Translations under genes and position numbers: made by a program
Notes under the pieces: generated by a model
Told to the model about the DNA's origin: nothing
The model's database searches: none
The model's input: the letters and a program-made list of their open reading frames with translations, nothing else
In this document: positions 18,984 to 26,910 of the stretch, one piece after another
Layout of the letters: every line of letters begins with the position of its first letter
How positions within the stretch are numbered: position 1 is the stretch's first letter
DNA from: Gammaproteobacteria bacterium
GTDB lineage: Bacteria > Pseudomonadota > Gammaproteobacteria > Ga0077536
Length of the DNA stretch: 41,131 nucleotides
NCBI GenBank assembly: GCA_019747795.1
Contig: JAIEQK010000060.1
Span: 1-41,131, forward strand
Reading direction: 5' to 3'

Positions 18984-19691
18984 ATGACGTCCGACTCACC
19001 CTTGCCACCCGGGCAGCAGCTGCGCAGCAGCTTCGAGCGATTCGGTCTCGGCCGCTTCGCGAACAAGTTTCCGGCCGATGCGCGGCACGCGAGGTTTCAG
19101 CTCGGCGGAGATGTCGCCACGTCCCTCGTGGTGGACGAGCAGCTGCGTGCGCTGCCGCGCGTGAGCCAGCGCTCGGATTTCCACTGCGTGACGACCTGGT
19201 CGGTGCAGGGTCTCGAGTGGCAGGGCTTTCGCTTCGCCGACTTCTATGCGCGCATCGTCGAGCCCCTCGCGAGGCCGAAGCCGGGCGCCGACTTCGTGGT
19301 GCTGAAAGGGCAGGACGGGTATCGCACGTGCATGTACCTGCCCGACCTGCTGCATGACGATGTGCTGCTGGCCGACACGCTGAACGGCGCGCCGCTCGAC
19401 ATCGCCCATGGGGCGCCGCTCCGCCTGGTCGCGCCGGCTCACTACGGCTACAAGAACATGAAGCACCTGGCTGCCATCGAGTTCCGCGTCGGTCGGGGTG
19501 ACTACCGGTTTCCCTTTCCGTACCCGGGGCTGATGGACCATCCGCGCGCGCGGGTCGCGTTGGAAGAGCGCGTGCGCTACCTGCCGGCGGCCTGGGTGCG
19601 GCCGCTCTATCGCATGCTGATCCCGGTGGTGATTGGCAAGTCGCGGCGCGCGCTCGCGCGCCATCTCGCGCAAGACAACGCCGCGCGCTGA
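18984..19691 (+). CDS. Molybdopterin-dependent oxidoreductase, sulfite oxidase / YedY-like
   Basis: SDFHCVTTWSVQGLEWQGFRFADF, DGYRTCMYLPDLL, GAPLRLVAPAHYGYKNMKHLAAIEF. Confidence 0.87.
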   Translation: MTSDSPLPPGQQLRSSFERFGLGRFANKFPADARHARFQLGGDVATSLVVDEQLRALPRVSQRSDFHCVTTWSVQGLEWQGFRFADFYARIVEPLARPKPGADFVVLKGQDGYRTCMYLPDLLHDDVLLADTLNGAPLDIAHGAPLRLVAPAHYGYKNMKHLAAIEFRVGRGDYRFPFPYPGLMDHPRARVALEERVRYLPAAWVRPLYRMLIPVVIGKSRRALARHLAQDNAAR

Positions 19692-19775
19692 TCCAGATTA
19701 CCTGTATGGCACGCTGACATCGGCGCGCGGCGGTGCGGTGTATGCTGGCCATCCGCTTTCGGAGTGGAACCCGCC

Positions 19776-20297
19776 ATGACTGCCAGTCTGCTCGTCGCCG
19801 CCGTGCAAACCTTCGACAGTCGTCTCGCGACGCTCGCGCACCTGCTGGACATGGGCGCCGCGCACTGCGCGGCCGAAGGCGATGCGCTGCTCGCGCGACG
19901 GCTCGCGCCGGACATGCTGCCGCTCGGCACCCAGGTAGCCTTCACCTGCAACCAGCCGCACAACTTCTGTCGCTGGCTGGCGGGCGAGGCGCCGCGCGAT
20001 CTCGACCCCGCGCTGCAGACGCTCGCCGCGGCGCGCGCCTGCCTCGACGCCACCCGCGCCGCGCTCGGCGCCGCGCGACTCGACGAGTCGTTGCTGGACG
20101 CGCCGTTCACGCTCGAACTCGGCAACGGTCTCTTCGCCGAACTGAGCGGTCGCCAGTACCTGGACGACTTCCTCTCGCCGAACTTCTATTTCCACCTCGT
20201 CACCGCCTACGCCGTGCTGCGCGCGGCCGGCGTGCCGCTTGGCAAGCGCGACTACATGTCGCACCTGCTGCCGTTGGTGCGCCAGCGCAGCGACTGA
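19776..20297 (+). CDS. DUF1993 family protein
   Basis: ALLARRLAPDMLPLGTQVAFTCNQPHNFCRWLAG...NFYFHLVTAYAVLRAAGVPLGKRDYM. Confidence 0.8.
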   Translation: MTASLLVAAVQTFDSRLATLAHLLDMGAAHCAAEGDALLARRLAPDMLPLGTQVAFTCNQPHNFCRWLAGEAPRDLDPALQTLAAARACLDATRAALGAARLDESLLDAPFTLELGNGLFAELSGRQYLDDFLSPNFYFHLVTAYAVLRAAGVPLGKRDYMSHLLPLVRQRSD

Positions 20298-20308
20298 GCA
20301 TCGACGCC

Positions 20309-20743
20309 GTGCCGCAGCTCATCGAAGCGCCTGACGCCGCAGACATCGACCGCATCGCGCGCCTGCTGCTGCATGCCGAGCAGCTCACGCGCGAGATCGC
20401 CGGTGAGCCGCTCACCGGGGGGCTTTCCGATCTGCCGCTGCTGCAGCGCCTGCTGGCCGACGCGCGCCTGGCGAGGGATCAGACCGTGGCGCTGCAGGCG
20501 CTCGGCCTAGCCTTAGGCAAAGTGTTCGTGCAGAACGAGACAGGCTACGACTGGTGGATGGTGGAGGACGAGCACGGCCGCGATCCCGCCGTGCGTTTCG
20601 GCCAGACTTCGCTGCTGTTCTTCCCGCAGACCATGATCTCCAAGCGCGTGGAACAAGGACACCGGGTCGACGTCGCGGAGATGTATACGGGCTTGCGCGC
20701 GCAACTCGAGGCGCTGCGCGCCGAACTCTTTCCGGAAACCTGA
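20309..20743 (+). CDS. DUF3806-like protein
   Basis: Probable GTG start; LGKVFVQNETGYDWWMVEDEHGRDPAVRFGQTSLLFFPQTMISKRVEQG. Confidence 0.65.
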   Translation: MPQLIEAPDAADIDRIARLLLHAEQLTREIAGEPLTGGLSDLPLLQRLLADARLARDQTVALQALGLALGKVFVQNETGYDWWMVEDEHGRDPAVRFGQTSLLFFPQTMISKRVEQGHRVDVAEMYTGLRAQLEALRAELFPET

Positions 20744-20764
20744 GCAGCGCGCCCTCTGCGACAC

Positions 20765-21391
20765 TCAGCGCTCGCCGAAGTACGCCGCGGCTTCCTCGTC
20801 CGACAGCTCTTCGACTTCGATGCCGTCCACCTTGATCGGCGGCGCCGGCCGGTCCGGCGCGGGCCCGCTACCCATGAGTTTCCTCAACAGGTCGCCGTAG
20901 TGTCGCGCGGCGCGCGGGCTCGCGAACTCCACCAGCATCACCGGCAGGCTGTTCGGCATACGCGGCAAGGGCATCAGCAGCACGAAGGGCACCGCGCCGG
21001 TCTTGGCGAGGATGCTGCGAAAAATCGCGTAGTAGCTGCCCGTCAGCGCGTAGTCCTCGTCGCGTCCGAGCTGCTCGAGATTGCGCGCCAGGGGCGCGGC
21101 GGCGATGCGCCGCCGCAGCCGCCAGTCGGGATCGCTCGGACCGTAGTCATCGAAGCGCTTCCCGTAAAAGGTCAGGCTCTTCTGCCAGCGGGCGTCGAGG
21201 CGCACGTCCGGCGGGCCGACGCGGCCGATCGCCCGCGCGCGGCTTGGTCCGACGACGCCCAGCGGACTCAAGGAGGGGTGGTTGGGCTCGTCGTTCACCT
21301 GGGCGATGAGAAAGCCCTGGTCCTTAGGCGAGAGCAGCAAGGTCCGTGCAAGTCCCAGGGGAAGCAGCGAGCGCGTGACCTGGTGCAGCAT
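20765..21391 (-). CDS. Hypothetical protein
   Basis: Minus ORF with coding-like composition (MLHQVTRSLLPLGLARTLLLSPKDQGFLIAQVNDEPNHPSL...); start uncertain (ORF extends to 21460). Confidence 0.6.
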   Translation of the reverse strand: MLHQVTRSLLPLGLARTLLLSPKDQGFLIAQVNDEPNHPSLSPLGVVGPSRARAIGRVGPPDVRLDARWQKSLTFYGKRFDDYGPSDPDWRLRRRIAAAPLARNLEQLGRDEDYALTGSYYAIFRSILAKTGAVPFVLLMPLPRMPNSLPVMLVEFASPRAARHYGDLLRKLMGSGPAPDRPAPPIKVDGIEVEELSDEEAAAYFGER

Positions 21392-21534
21392 GGGCGCGCG
21401 TCTCGGTTCTGTGGATGCCGGGCTTAGCGGCCAGCACCGCGCGCGCTTGAGCCCGGGCATGCGCTTGCCGACGGCTCGGCGCGCATGTCACGGTGGTGTC
21501 GCGCGCGCCGCGCACCAGCCCTTCGGAGGTTCCC

Positions 21535-22308
21535 ATGACTCGCTTCGACGACTATGCGAACAAGTATCGCCACCTGCGCATGACGCGCGAGAACGGCATT
21601 CTCGAGGTCACCATGCACAGCGACGGCCGGACGCTGCGCTGGGGCGGTGGACCCCACGGCGAGTTCGGCAACGCCTTTCGCGACATCGCCGCCGACCGCG
21701 ACAACCGCGTGGTGATCCTGACCGGCACCGGCGAGGCCTTCATCGAGCCGGTGGACACCAGCAACGTCGGGCGCCGGCTGCCCACCACCAGCATGTCGCC
21801 GCAGACCTGGGACGAGATCTACTGGAACGCGAAACAGCTGCTGATGAACCTGCTGGAGATCGAAGTGCCGATGATCGCGGCGATCAACGGCCCGGTGAAC
21901 ATCCACGCCGAGCTCGGTGTGCTGTGCGACATCGTGCTGGCCGCCGAGCATGCCTCCTTCCAGGACGCACCGCATTTTCCCAACGGCCTCGTGCCGGGCG
22001 ACGGCGTGCACGTGATCTGGCCGCTGGTGCTCGGCATCAACCGCGGGCGCTACTTCCTGCTCACCGGCCAGACGCTCTCCGCGCGGCAGGCGCAGGACAT
22101 GGGCGTGGTGAACGAGGTCCTGCCACGCGACGCGCTGCTGCCGCGCGCGCGGGAACTCGCCGCGCAGCTCGTCACCCAGCCGCCCCTGACGCTGCGCTAC
22201 GCGCGCGTGCTGCTCACCCAGCGATTGAAGCAGCTGATGCTCGATCAGCTCGGGCCGGGACTCGCGTTGCAGGGCCTGGGCGCGAACGCCTACTGGCCGC
22301 CCGCCTGA
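21535..22308 (+). CDS. Enoyl-CoA hydratase/isomerase family protein
   Basis: Crotonase-fold: RVVILTGTGEAFIEPVD, PMIAAINGPVNIHAELGVLCDIVLAAEHASFQDAPHF. Confidence 0.88.
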   Translation: MTRFDDYANKYRHLRMTRENGILEVTMHSDGRTLRWGGGPHGEFGNAFRDIAADRDNRVVILTGTGEAFIEPVDTSNVGRRLPTTSMSPQTWDEIYWNAKQLLMNLLEIEVPMIAAINGPVNIHAELGVLCDIVLAAEHASFQDAPHFPNGLVPGDGVHVIWPLVLGINRGRYFLLTGQTLSARQAQDMGVVNEVLPRDALLPRARELAAQLVTQPPLTLRYARVLLTQRLKQLMLDQLGPGLALQGLGANAYWPPA

Positions 22309-22333
22309 GGGCCTACCGGGCGCGACCTCGGGC

Positions 22334-22603
22334 TCAGGCCGAGGCCGCCCACCACAGGCCGAAGATCGCGGCTGAGCAGACCAGCGTCCAGCCGTAGAGA
22401 TAACGGCGGATGCCGGCCGGCGCGCGATCGATGTCCATGAAGCGCACCAGGATCACCACTATCTTGGCCGCCGCGATGCCGACGATGGCAGCGATCGCGA
22501 TGTGACGTTCCGCGGAGAACTCCGCCGCCACGAAGCTCAAGCCAGAAATGAGCAGGAGCAGCAGCCACGCGTTCCGCGGCGCGGCGGAGTCGTTTCCGAT
22601 CAT
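22334..22603 (-). CDS. Cytochrome c oxidase subunit IV / NorF-like small membrane protein
   Basis: 89 aa, about three TM segments (WLLLLLISGLSFVAAEF, IAAIVGIAAAKIVVILVRFMDI, WTLVCSAAIFGLWW); start overlaps the upstream COX3-like stop. Confidence 0.7.
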   Translation of the reverse strand: MIGNDSAAPRNAWLLLLLISGLSFVAAEFSAERHIAIAAIVGIAAAKIVVILVRFMDIDRAPAGIRRYLYGWTLVCSAAIFGLWWAASA

Positions 22604-23199
22604 CGGGCACCAACGAGGTAGAGCAGGGAGAAGATGAAGATCCAGAGCAGGTCCACCATGTGCCAGTACAGGCTGCCGCCCTCCAGCCACTTGCGGTAGC
22701 TGGCGTGGGCCTGGTCCGGCGGGGCGTAGGGATGTGGACCCTGCGCCAGCACGCCGAGGATCACCATGCCCACCAGGTAGTGCACGAAGTGTATGCCCGT
22801 CAGCGCGTAGTAGAAGGTGAAGAACTCGTTGGTCGAGACCGTGACGCCGGACGAGAGCTTCTCGTAGTACTCGTAGCCCTTCACCAGGCCGAAGCAGGCC
22901 GCCACCGCCATGCCCCAGGCGATGAGCTTCTTCGCCTGCGCGAAGTCGCCCTGGCGCCCGACCACGTTCGCCCACGCCACCAGCCAGCTCGAGGTGATGA
23001 GGATGCAGGCGTTCAGGAAGCCGAGCGCGGTATAGAGCTGCTGGGAGGAATGGTCGAACAGCGCCGGCTGGCCCAGTCTCTGGGCCATGAAGACCACGAA
23101 GAACAGGCCGAAGCTGCTGCAGTCGAGCGCAATGAAGATCCAGATGGCGGGCGCGCGCTCCCGGGGCGCGCCCGCCGCGGCGAGCTCAGCGGCTGGCAT
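22600..23199 (-). CDS. Cytochrome c oxidase subunit III family protein / NorE-like
   Basis: WIFIALDCSSFGLFFVVFM...YYALTGIHFVHYLVGMVILG...GSLYWHMVDLLWIFIFSLLYLVG. Confidence 0.85.
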   Translation of the reverse strand: MPAAELAAAGAPRERAPAIWIFIALDCSSFGLFFVVFMAQRLGQPALFDHSSQQLYTALGFLNACILITSSWLVAWANVVGRQGDFAQAKKLIAWGMAVAACFGLVKGYEYYEKLSSGVTVSTNEFFTFYYALTGIHFVHYLVGMVILGVLAQGPHPYAPPDQAHASYRKWLEGGSLYWHMVDLLWIFIFSLLYLVGAR

Positions 23200-23914
23200 G
23201 ACCGGTGTAGTGCTCCTGCTCCAGTCGACCGATGGCCTTCAGGATGAAGATGTCTAGGACCAGCCACATCACGAAGAAGAGCGAGAACTCGACGAAGTAG
23301 TTGATGAGCCCGCTGCGCGAGAACGGCCCGCCGAACACCAGCGGCATCATGGTCAGCACCGCGAAGCTGACCACCACGAACATCGAGAACCACGCGGCCC
23401 AGGCCGGAATGAGCGGTCGCTCGCGCTTGTCCTGCAAGACGCAGATGCCGAAGGCGACCAGCTGCATGGTGGTCAAGGAGTAGGCCATGTCGAAGAACAT
23501 CCAGCCGAAGTCGTACATGATCTGGAGCGTCTTCGGCTCCATCACCTCCGGCCGGTAGGCGACCGCGAGCCACACCGAGCAGGGCAGCACGAACACAATC
23601 GTGGTGAACGCCGCGCCGACCAGCTGCAGCAGGGACAGGATGGAGTTCGAGCCGTTCTCCTTCTCGATGGCGCGCATCACCACCCAGATGGCCACGCCCC
23701 AGGTGAACCACATTACCGAAATAGGCATCTGCACGATCATGCCGATGCGGATGAGGCTTGCGTGTTCGCGGATCTGCGCTGCGAACTCGTCCGCGCTCAA
23801 TTCCGCCGAATAGGGCGGCACGTTCTGCCCGAGAATGGCCCAGAAGATGATGGTGCCGGCGAGCATGAACACGCCGGTCCACGCCAGCGCCTTGGCGTAG
23901 CGATATGGATTCAT
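23186..23914 (-). CDS. Hypothetical multi-TM membrane protein in an operon with NorE/F-like genes
   Basis: MNPYRYAKALAWTGVFMLAGTIIFWAILGQ...; several TM segments; overlaps the COX3-like gene by 14 nt. Confidence 0.75.
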   Translation of the reverse strand: MNPYRYAKALAWTGVFMLAGTIIFWAILGQNVPPYSAELSADEFAAQIREHASLIRIGMIVQMPISVMWFTWGVAIWVVMRAIEKENGSNSILSLLQLVGAAFTTIVFVLPCSVWLAVAYRPEVMEPKTLQIMYDFGWMFFDMAYSLTTMQLVAFGICVLQDKRERPLIPAWAAWFSMFVVVSFAVLTMMPLVFGGPFSRSGLINYFVEFSLFFVMWLVLDIFILKAIGRLEQEHYTGHASR

Positions 23915-24088
23915 GATTTTTCCCTCCCCAGGGAACGGGGCAGGCGTCCCGCGTGGCGGCACTGTAGCGAAGTCGTTGGGCGGTGCCTACCCGGTCATTT
24001 CGGGGAGGGTAAGGCCACGCCGCGCGATTGCCCCGGGCGCGGGGCGCGTGCCAGCATGCGGCGCCAGTTCCCAAGCGAGCGCGCCGCC

Positions 24089-24757
24089 ATGCAGACACCC
24101 ACGGCCACGCTGTCCTGCCGCTGCGGTGCGTGCCGCATCGCGCTGGTCGATCCTCGGCCCCGCGCGCGGAGCGAATGCTATTGCCACGACTGCCGCCAGC
24201 GCGGGCTCATCGCCGCCGGCCGCGATCCGGCCAATGCGCTCCCGGCCGCGGTGCGGCGCTTCGAGCGCGGCATAGACCTCTACTACTTCGCCAACGCGCT
24301 CGTGGTGGACGACGACGCGTGCGCCCTGCTCGCGTTCTCCAAGCTGCGCGCGGACGCCAACAACACCACCGCCATGGCGGCATGCTGCGGCACGCTGATG
24401 TGCGGCGTGCACCCGGCCTACCTCGGGCATTCGATCTCGGTCAACGCGGACAGCTGCCGACTCCAGGGCGTGCCGCCGCTTGCGAACCAGGTGGTGCTGT
24501 TCGGCTGCGACATTCCCGCGGCGGCCTGGCAGGCGCGCTGCGCGCGCGCCGATGTGCCGATGATCTACTCGGTGGCCGCCGAGGCGGGCGCGCCGGCCAT
24601 GGTCGCGCTACTGACCGCGCTGACCACGCCGGTCGACGCGGCGCTGCTACGGGCGCCGCGCGTGACGACCTTCGAGGCGCTCGCAACGGCGGCCGGGGTG
24701 CGGTTGGATGACAGCTGCTTCGAGGAGAGTCGGGCGATGGCTGCGTCGGGGGACTGA
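24089..24757 (+). CDS. GFA-like zinc-binding protein (divergent, extended C-terminus)
   Basis: LSCRCGACRIALVDPRPRARSECYCHDCRQRGLI...AACCGTLMCGVHPAY. Confidence 0.65.
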   Translation: MQTPTATLSCRCGACRIALVDPRPRARSECYCHDCRQRGLIAAGRDPANALPAAVRRFERGIDLYYFANALVVDDDACALLAFSKLRADANNTTAMAACCGTLMCGVHPAYLGHSISVNADSCRLQGVPPLANQVVLFGCDIPAAAWQARCARADVPMIYSVAAEAGAPAMVALLTALTTPVDAALLRAPRVTTFEALATAAGVRLDDSCFEESRAMAASGD

Positions 24758-24782
24758 CGCTTCCTGGGCGGTCCGTGAAGCC

Positions 24783-24930
24783 GATGGATTCCCGCTTTCG
24801 CGGGAATGACAGAGTGTTCGGCGTGAACGGCAAGGACCCTCACTCGCCGCATCGTCACCTTCACGAAAGCGAGGGTCCATGGGCGGTGGGCGAAGTCGAT
24901 GGATTCCCGCTTTCGCGGGAATGACGGGTG
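24783..24930. repeat. REP-like dyad repeat cluster B (GNRA-loop hairpins)
   Basis: Perfect stems at 24788-24807 and 24903-24922 (ATTCCCGC-TTTC-GCGGGAAT; GAAA loop on minus strand), inverted degenerate copy at 24857-24876 (ACCTTCAC-GAAA-GCGAGGGT). Confidence 0.9.
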
Positions 24931-24965
24931 AATGGGCTGGTGGAAGCGTGACGGCTATCACCCCC

Positions 24966-25451
24966 TCAATACAGCAGCACCACCTTGTCCTTCACGAAGG
25001 TGTAACGCGGGTGCTTGTACCAGCCGTAGAGCAGCGAATGGCGCGGCTCCTTGTGCACCTTTTCGTCGTAGACCTGCAGGCGATCACCGTCCGGGCGTAG
25101 CCAGAAGTCGAGGTCGTAGAGCTTCTCGGGCGAGCCGACCACTTCGAAGTCGGTGCAGGCGAAGTAGGTGTGGGCGTCGATGCGTCGCACCGGGTCGTGG
25201 ATCTTGACGAAGCGCAGCGCCAGCGTCTCGCCACTCTTCTCATCCTGCATGCGGAACACGCCGTCGGCATCGACGCGCGCGGCGATGTGCGCCTGCATCG
25301 CGGCCTTGATGTCTTCGACGTAGTACTTGCGTGGTGCCGGCGCCGGATTTTCCGCGACGGGCTCCGCGCCGGCGGCGGCCAGCAGGCTCGCCAACGCGAG
25401 CGCCGTCAGCCACCGCGCGGCGCGGGCGCCGCGGGTCAGCAGCGTGTCCAT
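24966..25451 (-). CDS. Hypothetical secreted protein
   Basis: N-terminal signal-like sequence (ARWLTALALASLLAAAGAEP) followed by KYYVEDIKAAMQAHIAARVDADGVFRMQDEKSGETLALRFVKIHDPVRRID. Confidence 0.75.
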   Translation of the reverse strand: MDTLLTRGARAARWLTALALASLLAAAGAEPVAENPAPAPRKYYVEDIKAAMQAHIAARVDADGVFRMQDEKSGETLALRFVKIHDPVRRIDAHTYFACTDFEVVGSPEKLYDLDFWLRPDGDRLQVYDEKVHKEPRHSLLYGWYKHPRYTFVKDKVVLLY

Positions 25452-25470
25452 CCGCCCTGACCCGCCTGGC

Positions 25471-25704
25471 TTACTTCTTGTCTTCGACCGTGTGACCGGC
25501 GTGCTCCGCGGCCGCGCCGCCATGCTCGCTCGCGCCTGCCGCGGCGCCTGCGGCCTCGGTGGCCGGCGCGCCGGACGCCGCCGGGGCGGTGCTCTCGGCC
25601 TTCGACTCGGCGGCCTGGCCACCATGTTCGGCGGCAGCGCCGCCGTGTTCATCGGCCCAGGCGGTGAAGGACAGGCACAACAGCAGCGCGAAGATGATCT
25701 TCAT
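25471..25704 (-). CDS. Small exported His/Gly/Ala/Glu-rich protein with EHGGAAAEHxG repeats
   Basis: MKIIFALLLCLSFTAWADEHGGAAAEHGGQAAES...SEHGGAAAEHAGHTVEDKK; clear signal peptide. Confidence 0.7.
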   Translation of the reverse strand: MKIIFALLLCLSFTAWADEHGGAAAEHGGQAAESKAESTAPAASGAPATEAAGAAAGASEHGGAAAEHAGHTVEDKK

Positions 25705-25761
25705 GTGGGGACTCCTCGGTGGCGACTACGTGTCGCGGCCGTGCCGCGACTCCAGTAGATA

Positions 25762-26613
25762 CTACTGCGAAGCGTCGGCGGGCCGCATCACGTCATCGGC
25801 GCGCGGCAGATCGAGATTGCGCGGGCTGAACGGCTCGTCCACCCAGGCGCGCCAGGACAGCGCCAGCTCGCGTCCCTCGGGCAGGCCCAGCGCGGCGGGA
25901 TCGCGGGTGGTCGCGCCCCCCGCGGCCGGCTGGGCGTAGGTGCCGAACAGCCGATCCCAGATGCTCAGGATGGTGGAGAAATTCGCGTCGCCGTAATGGC
26001 GGTCCACCGCGTGGTGCGCGGCGTGGAAGCGCGGCGTGACGATGATCCAGGAGAGGAAGCGTTCCACGGGCTCGGGAAAATCGATGTTGCTGTGGTGGAA
26101 CTGCGCGCAGAGGCTCACCAGCGCCTCGAACAGGAACCAGGCGACCATGGTCGGGCCCCAGGCCGCCACCCACAGCGCCTTCACCAGGCCGGAGTAGACC
26201 AGCTCGCCGGGGTGGAAGCGCAGCGCCGTGCTGACGTCCATGCCGGTGTCGGCGTGATGCGCCTTGTGCATGCGCCACAGCGGACGGAAGCGGTGGTTGG
26301 CGCGATGCCAGAGGTAGTCGAAGAAATCGAGCACCACGATGGACAGCACGATCTCGCCCCAACCGTCGAAACCGAGCCAACGGATGAGGCCGTAGCCTTC
26401 TTCCTCGGTGTACACCAGCCACAGCAGGAAGGGCACGAACACCAGCTGGCGTACGACCACGGTGTTGAACAACGCCACGCTGCCGTGAAAGGCCCAGCGC
26501 CGCCAGCGCCCGGGCGCCCAGGCGCGTGCCGGGAACAACTGCTCGGCGAGGGCGAACAGCGCGAGGCCGGCGAGGAAGACGTAGAGCTTGCCGGTGTCGA
26601 GGTCGAGGTCCAT
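25762..26613 (-). CDS. Sterol desaturase / fatty acid hydroxylase family protein
   Basis: Histidine clusters HRANH, HKAHH, HHAVDRH with multiple TM segments. Confidence 0.9.
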   Translation of the reverse strand: MDLDLDTGKLYVFLAGLALFALAEQLFPARAWAPGRWRRWAFHGSVALFNTVVVRQLVFVPFLLWLVYTEEEGYGLIRWLGFDGWGEIVLSIVVLDFFDYLWHRANHRFRPLWRMHKAHHADTGMDVSTALRFHPGELVYSGLVKALWVAAWGPTMVAWFLFEALVSLCAQFHHSNIDFPEPVERFLSWIIVTPRFHAAHHAVDRHYGDANFSTILSIWDRLFGTYAQPAAGGATTRDPAALGLPEGRELALSWRAWVDEPFSPRNLDLPRADDVMRPADASQ

Positions 26614-26686
26614 GGGCGTAGGCTGGCACGGAGAACCATGCGCAGCATAGGGCCGGGCGGTCGCGGGCCGAATGACCCGCGACAGT

Positions 26687-26870
26687 TCAGCTGATGGTGG
26701 TGGTGACCTCGGTATCCACCAGCAGGGTCACGCTGCCGTGCACCCAGGCATCGAAGGTCACGCCGCCGAGGGTCTGGTCGCCGATCTGCGTTCAGCCGCT
26801 GGTCGTCATCTCGACCGTGTCGCCCGCATCGCCGAGCACCCGCAGCGCGCTCTTGTTTGTGAACGGGCGG
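26687..26870 (-). pseudogene. 3' relic of a large adhesin/RTX-type repeat protein
   Basis: Minus frame reads FTNKSALRVLGDAGDTVEMTTSG*TQIGDQTLGGVTFDAWVHGSVTLLVDTEVTTTIS*, resembling the terminal repeat of large Ig-like/RTX adhesins; internal TGA at 26792-26794. Confidence 0.6.
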
Positions 26871-26886
26871 CGCCAATGCGCCGCCC
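26865..26886. other. Perfect 9-bp GC hairpin (GGGCGGCGC-CAAT-GCGCCGCCC)
   Basis: Exact inverted repeat located 3' of the peroxiredoxin-like gene; no T-tract, so a Rho-independent terminator is not assured. Confidence 0.6.
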
Positions 26887-26910
26887 ACTGGGCGTGTGTC
26901 CTGGAACCGC

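Noticed and set aside
24879-25100. Small ORFs such as MGGGRSRWIPAFAGMTGEW (24879) and RRWMPAFAGMTGLVDE (31551-31841)
   Set aside because: Translations of the dyad repeats; this WIPAFAGMT-type peptide is a well-known spurious ORF product.
26792-26794. TGA in the adhesin relic as a second selenocysteine codon
   Set aside because: The expected residue at this position is Trp, not Cys, and the flanking gene is truncated, so a nonsense mutation explains it better.
26865-26886. GC hairpin as a Rho-independent terminator or integron attC
   Set aside because: No T-tract follows on either strand and no integron-type core sites or integrase are visible; recorded only as a hairpin.
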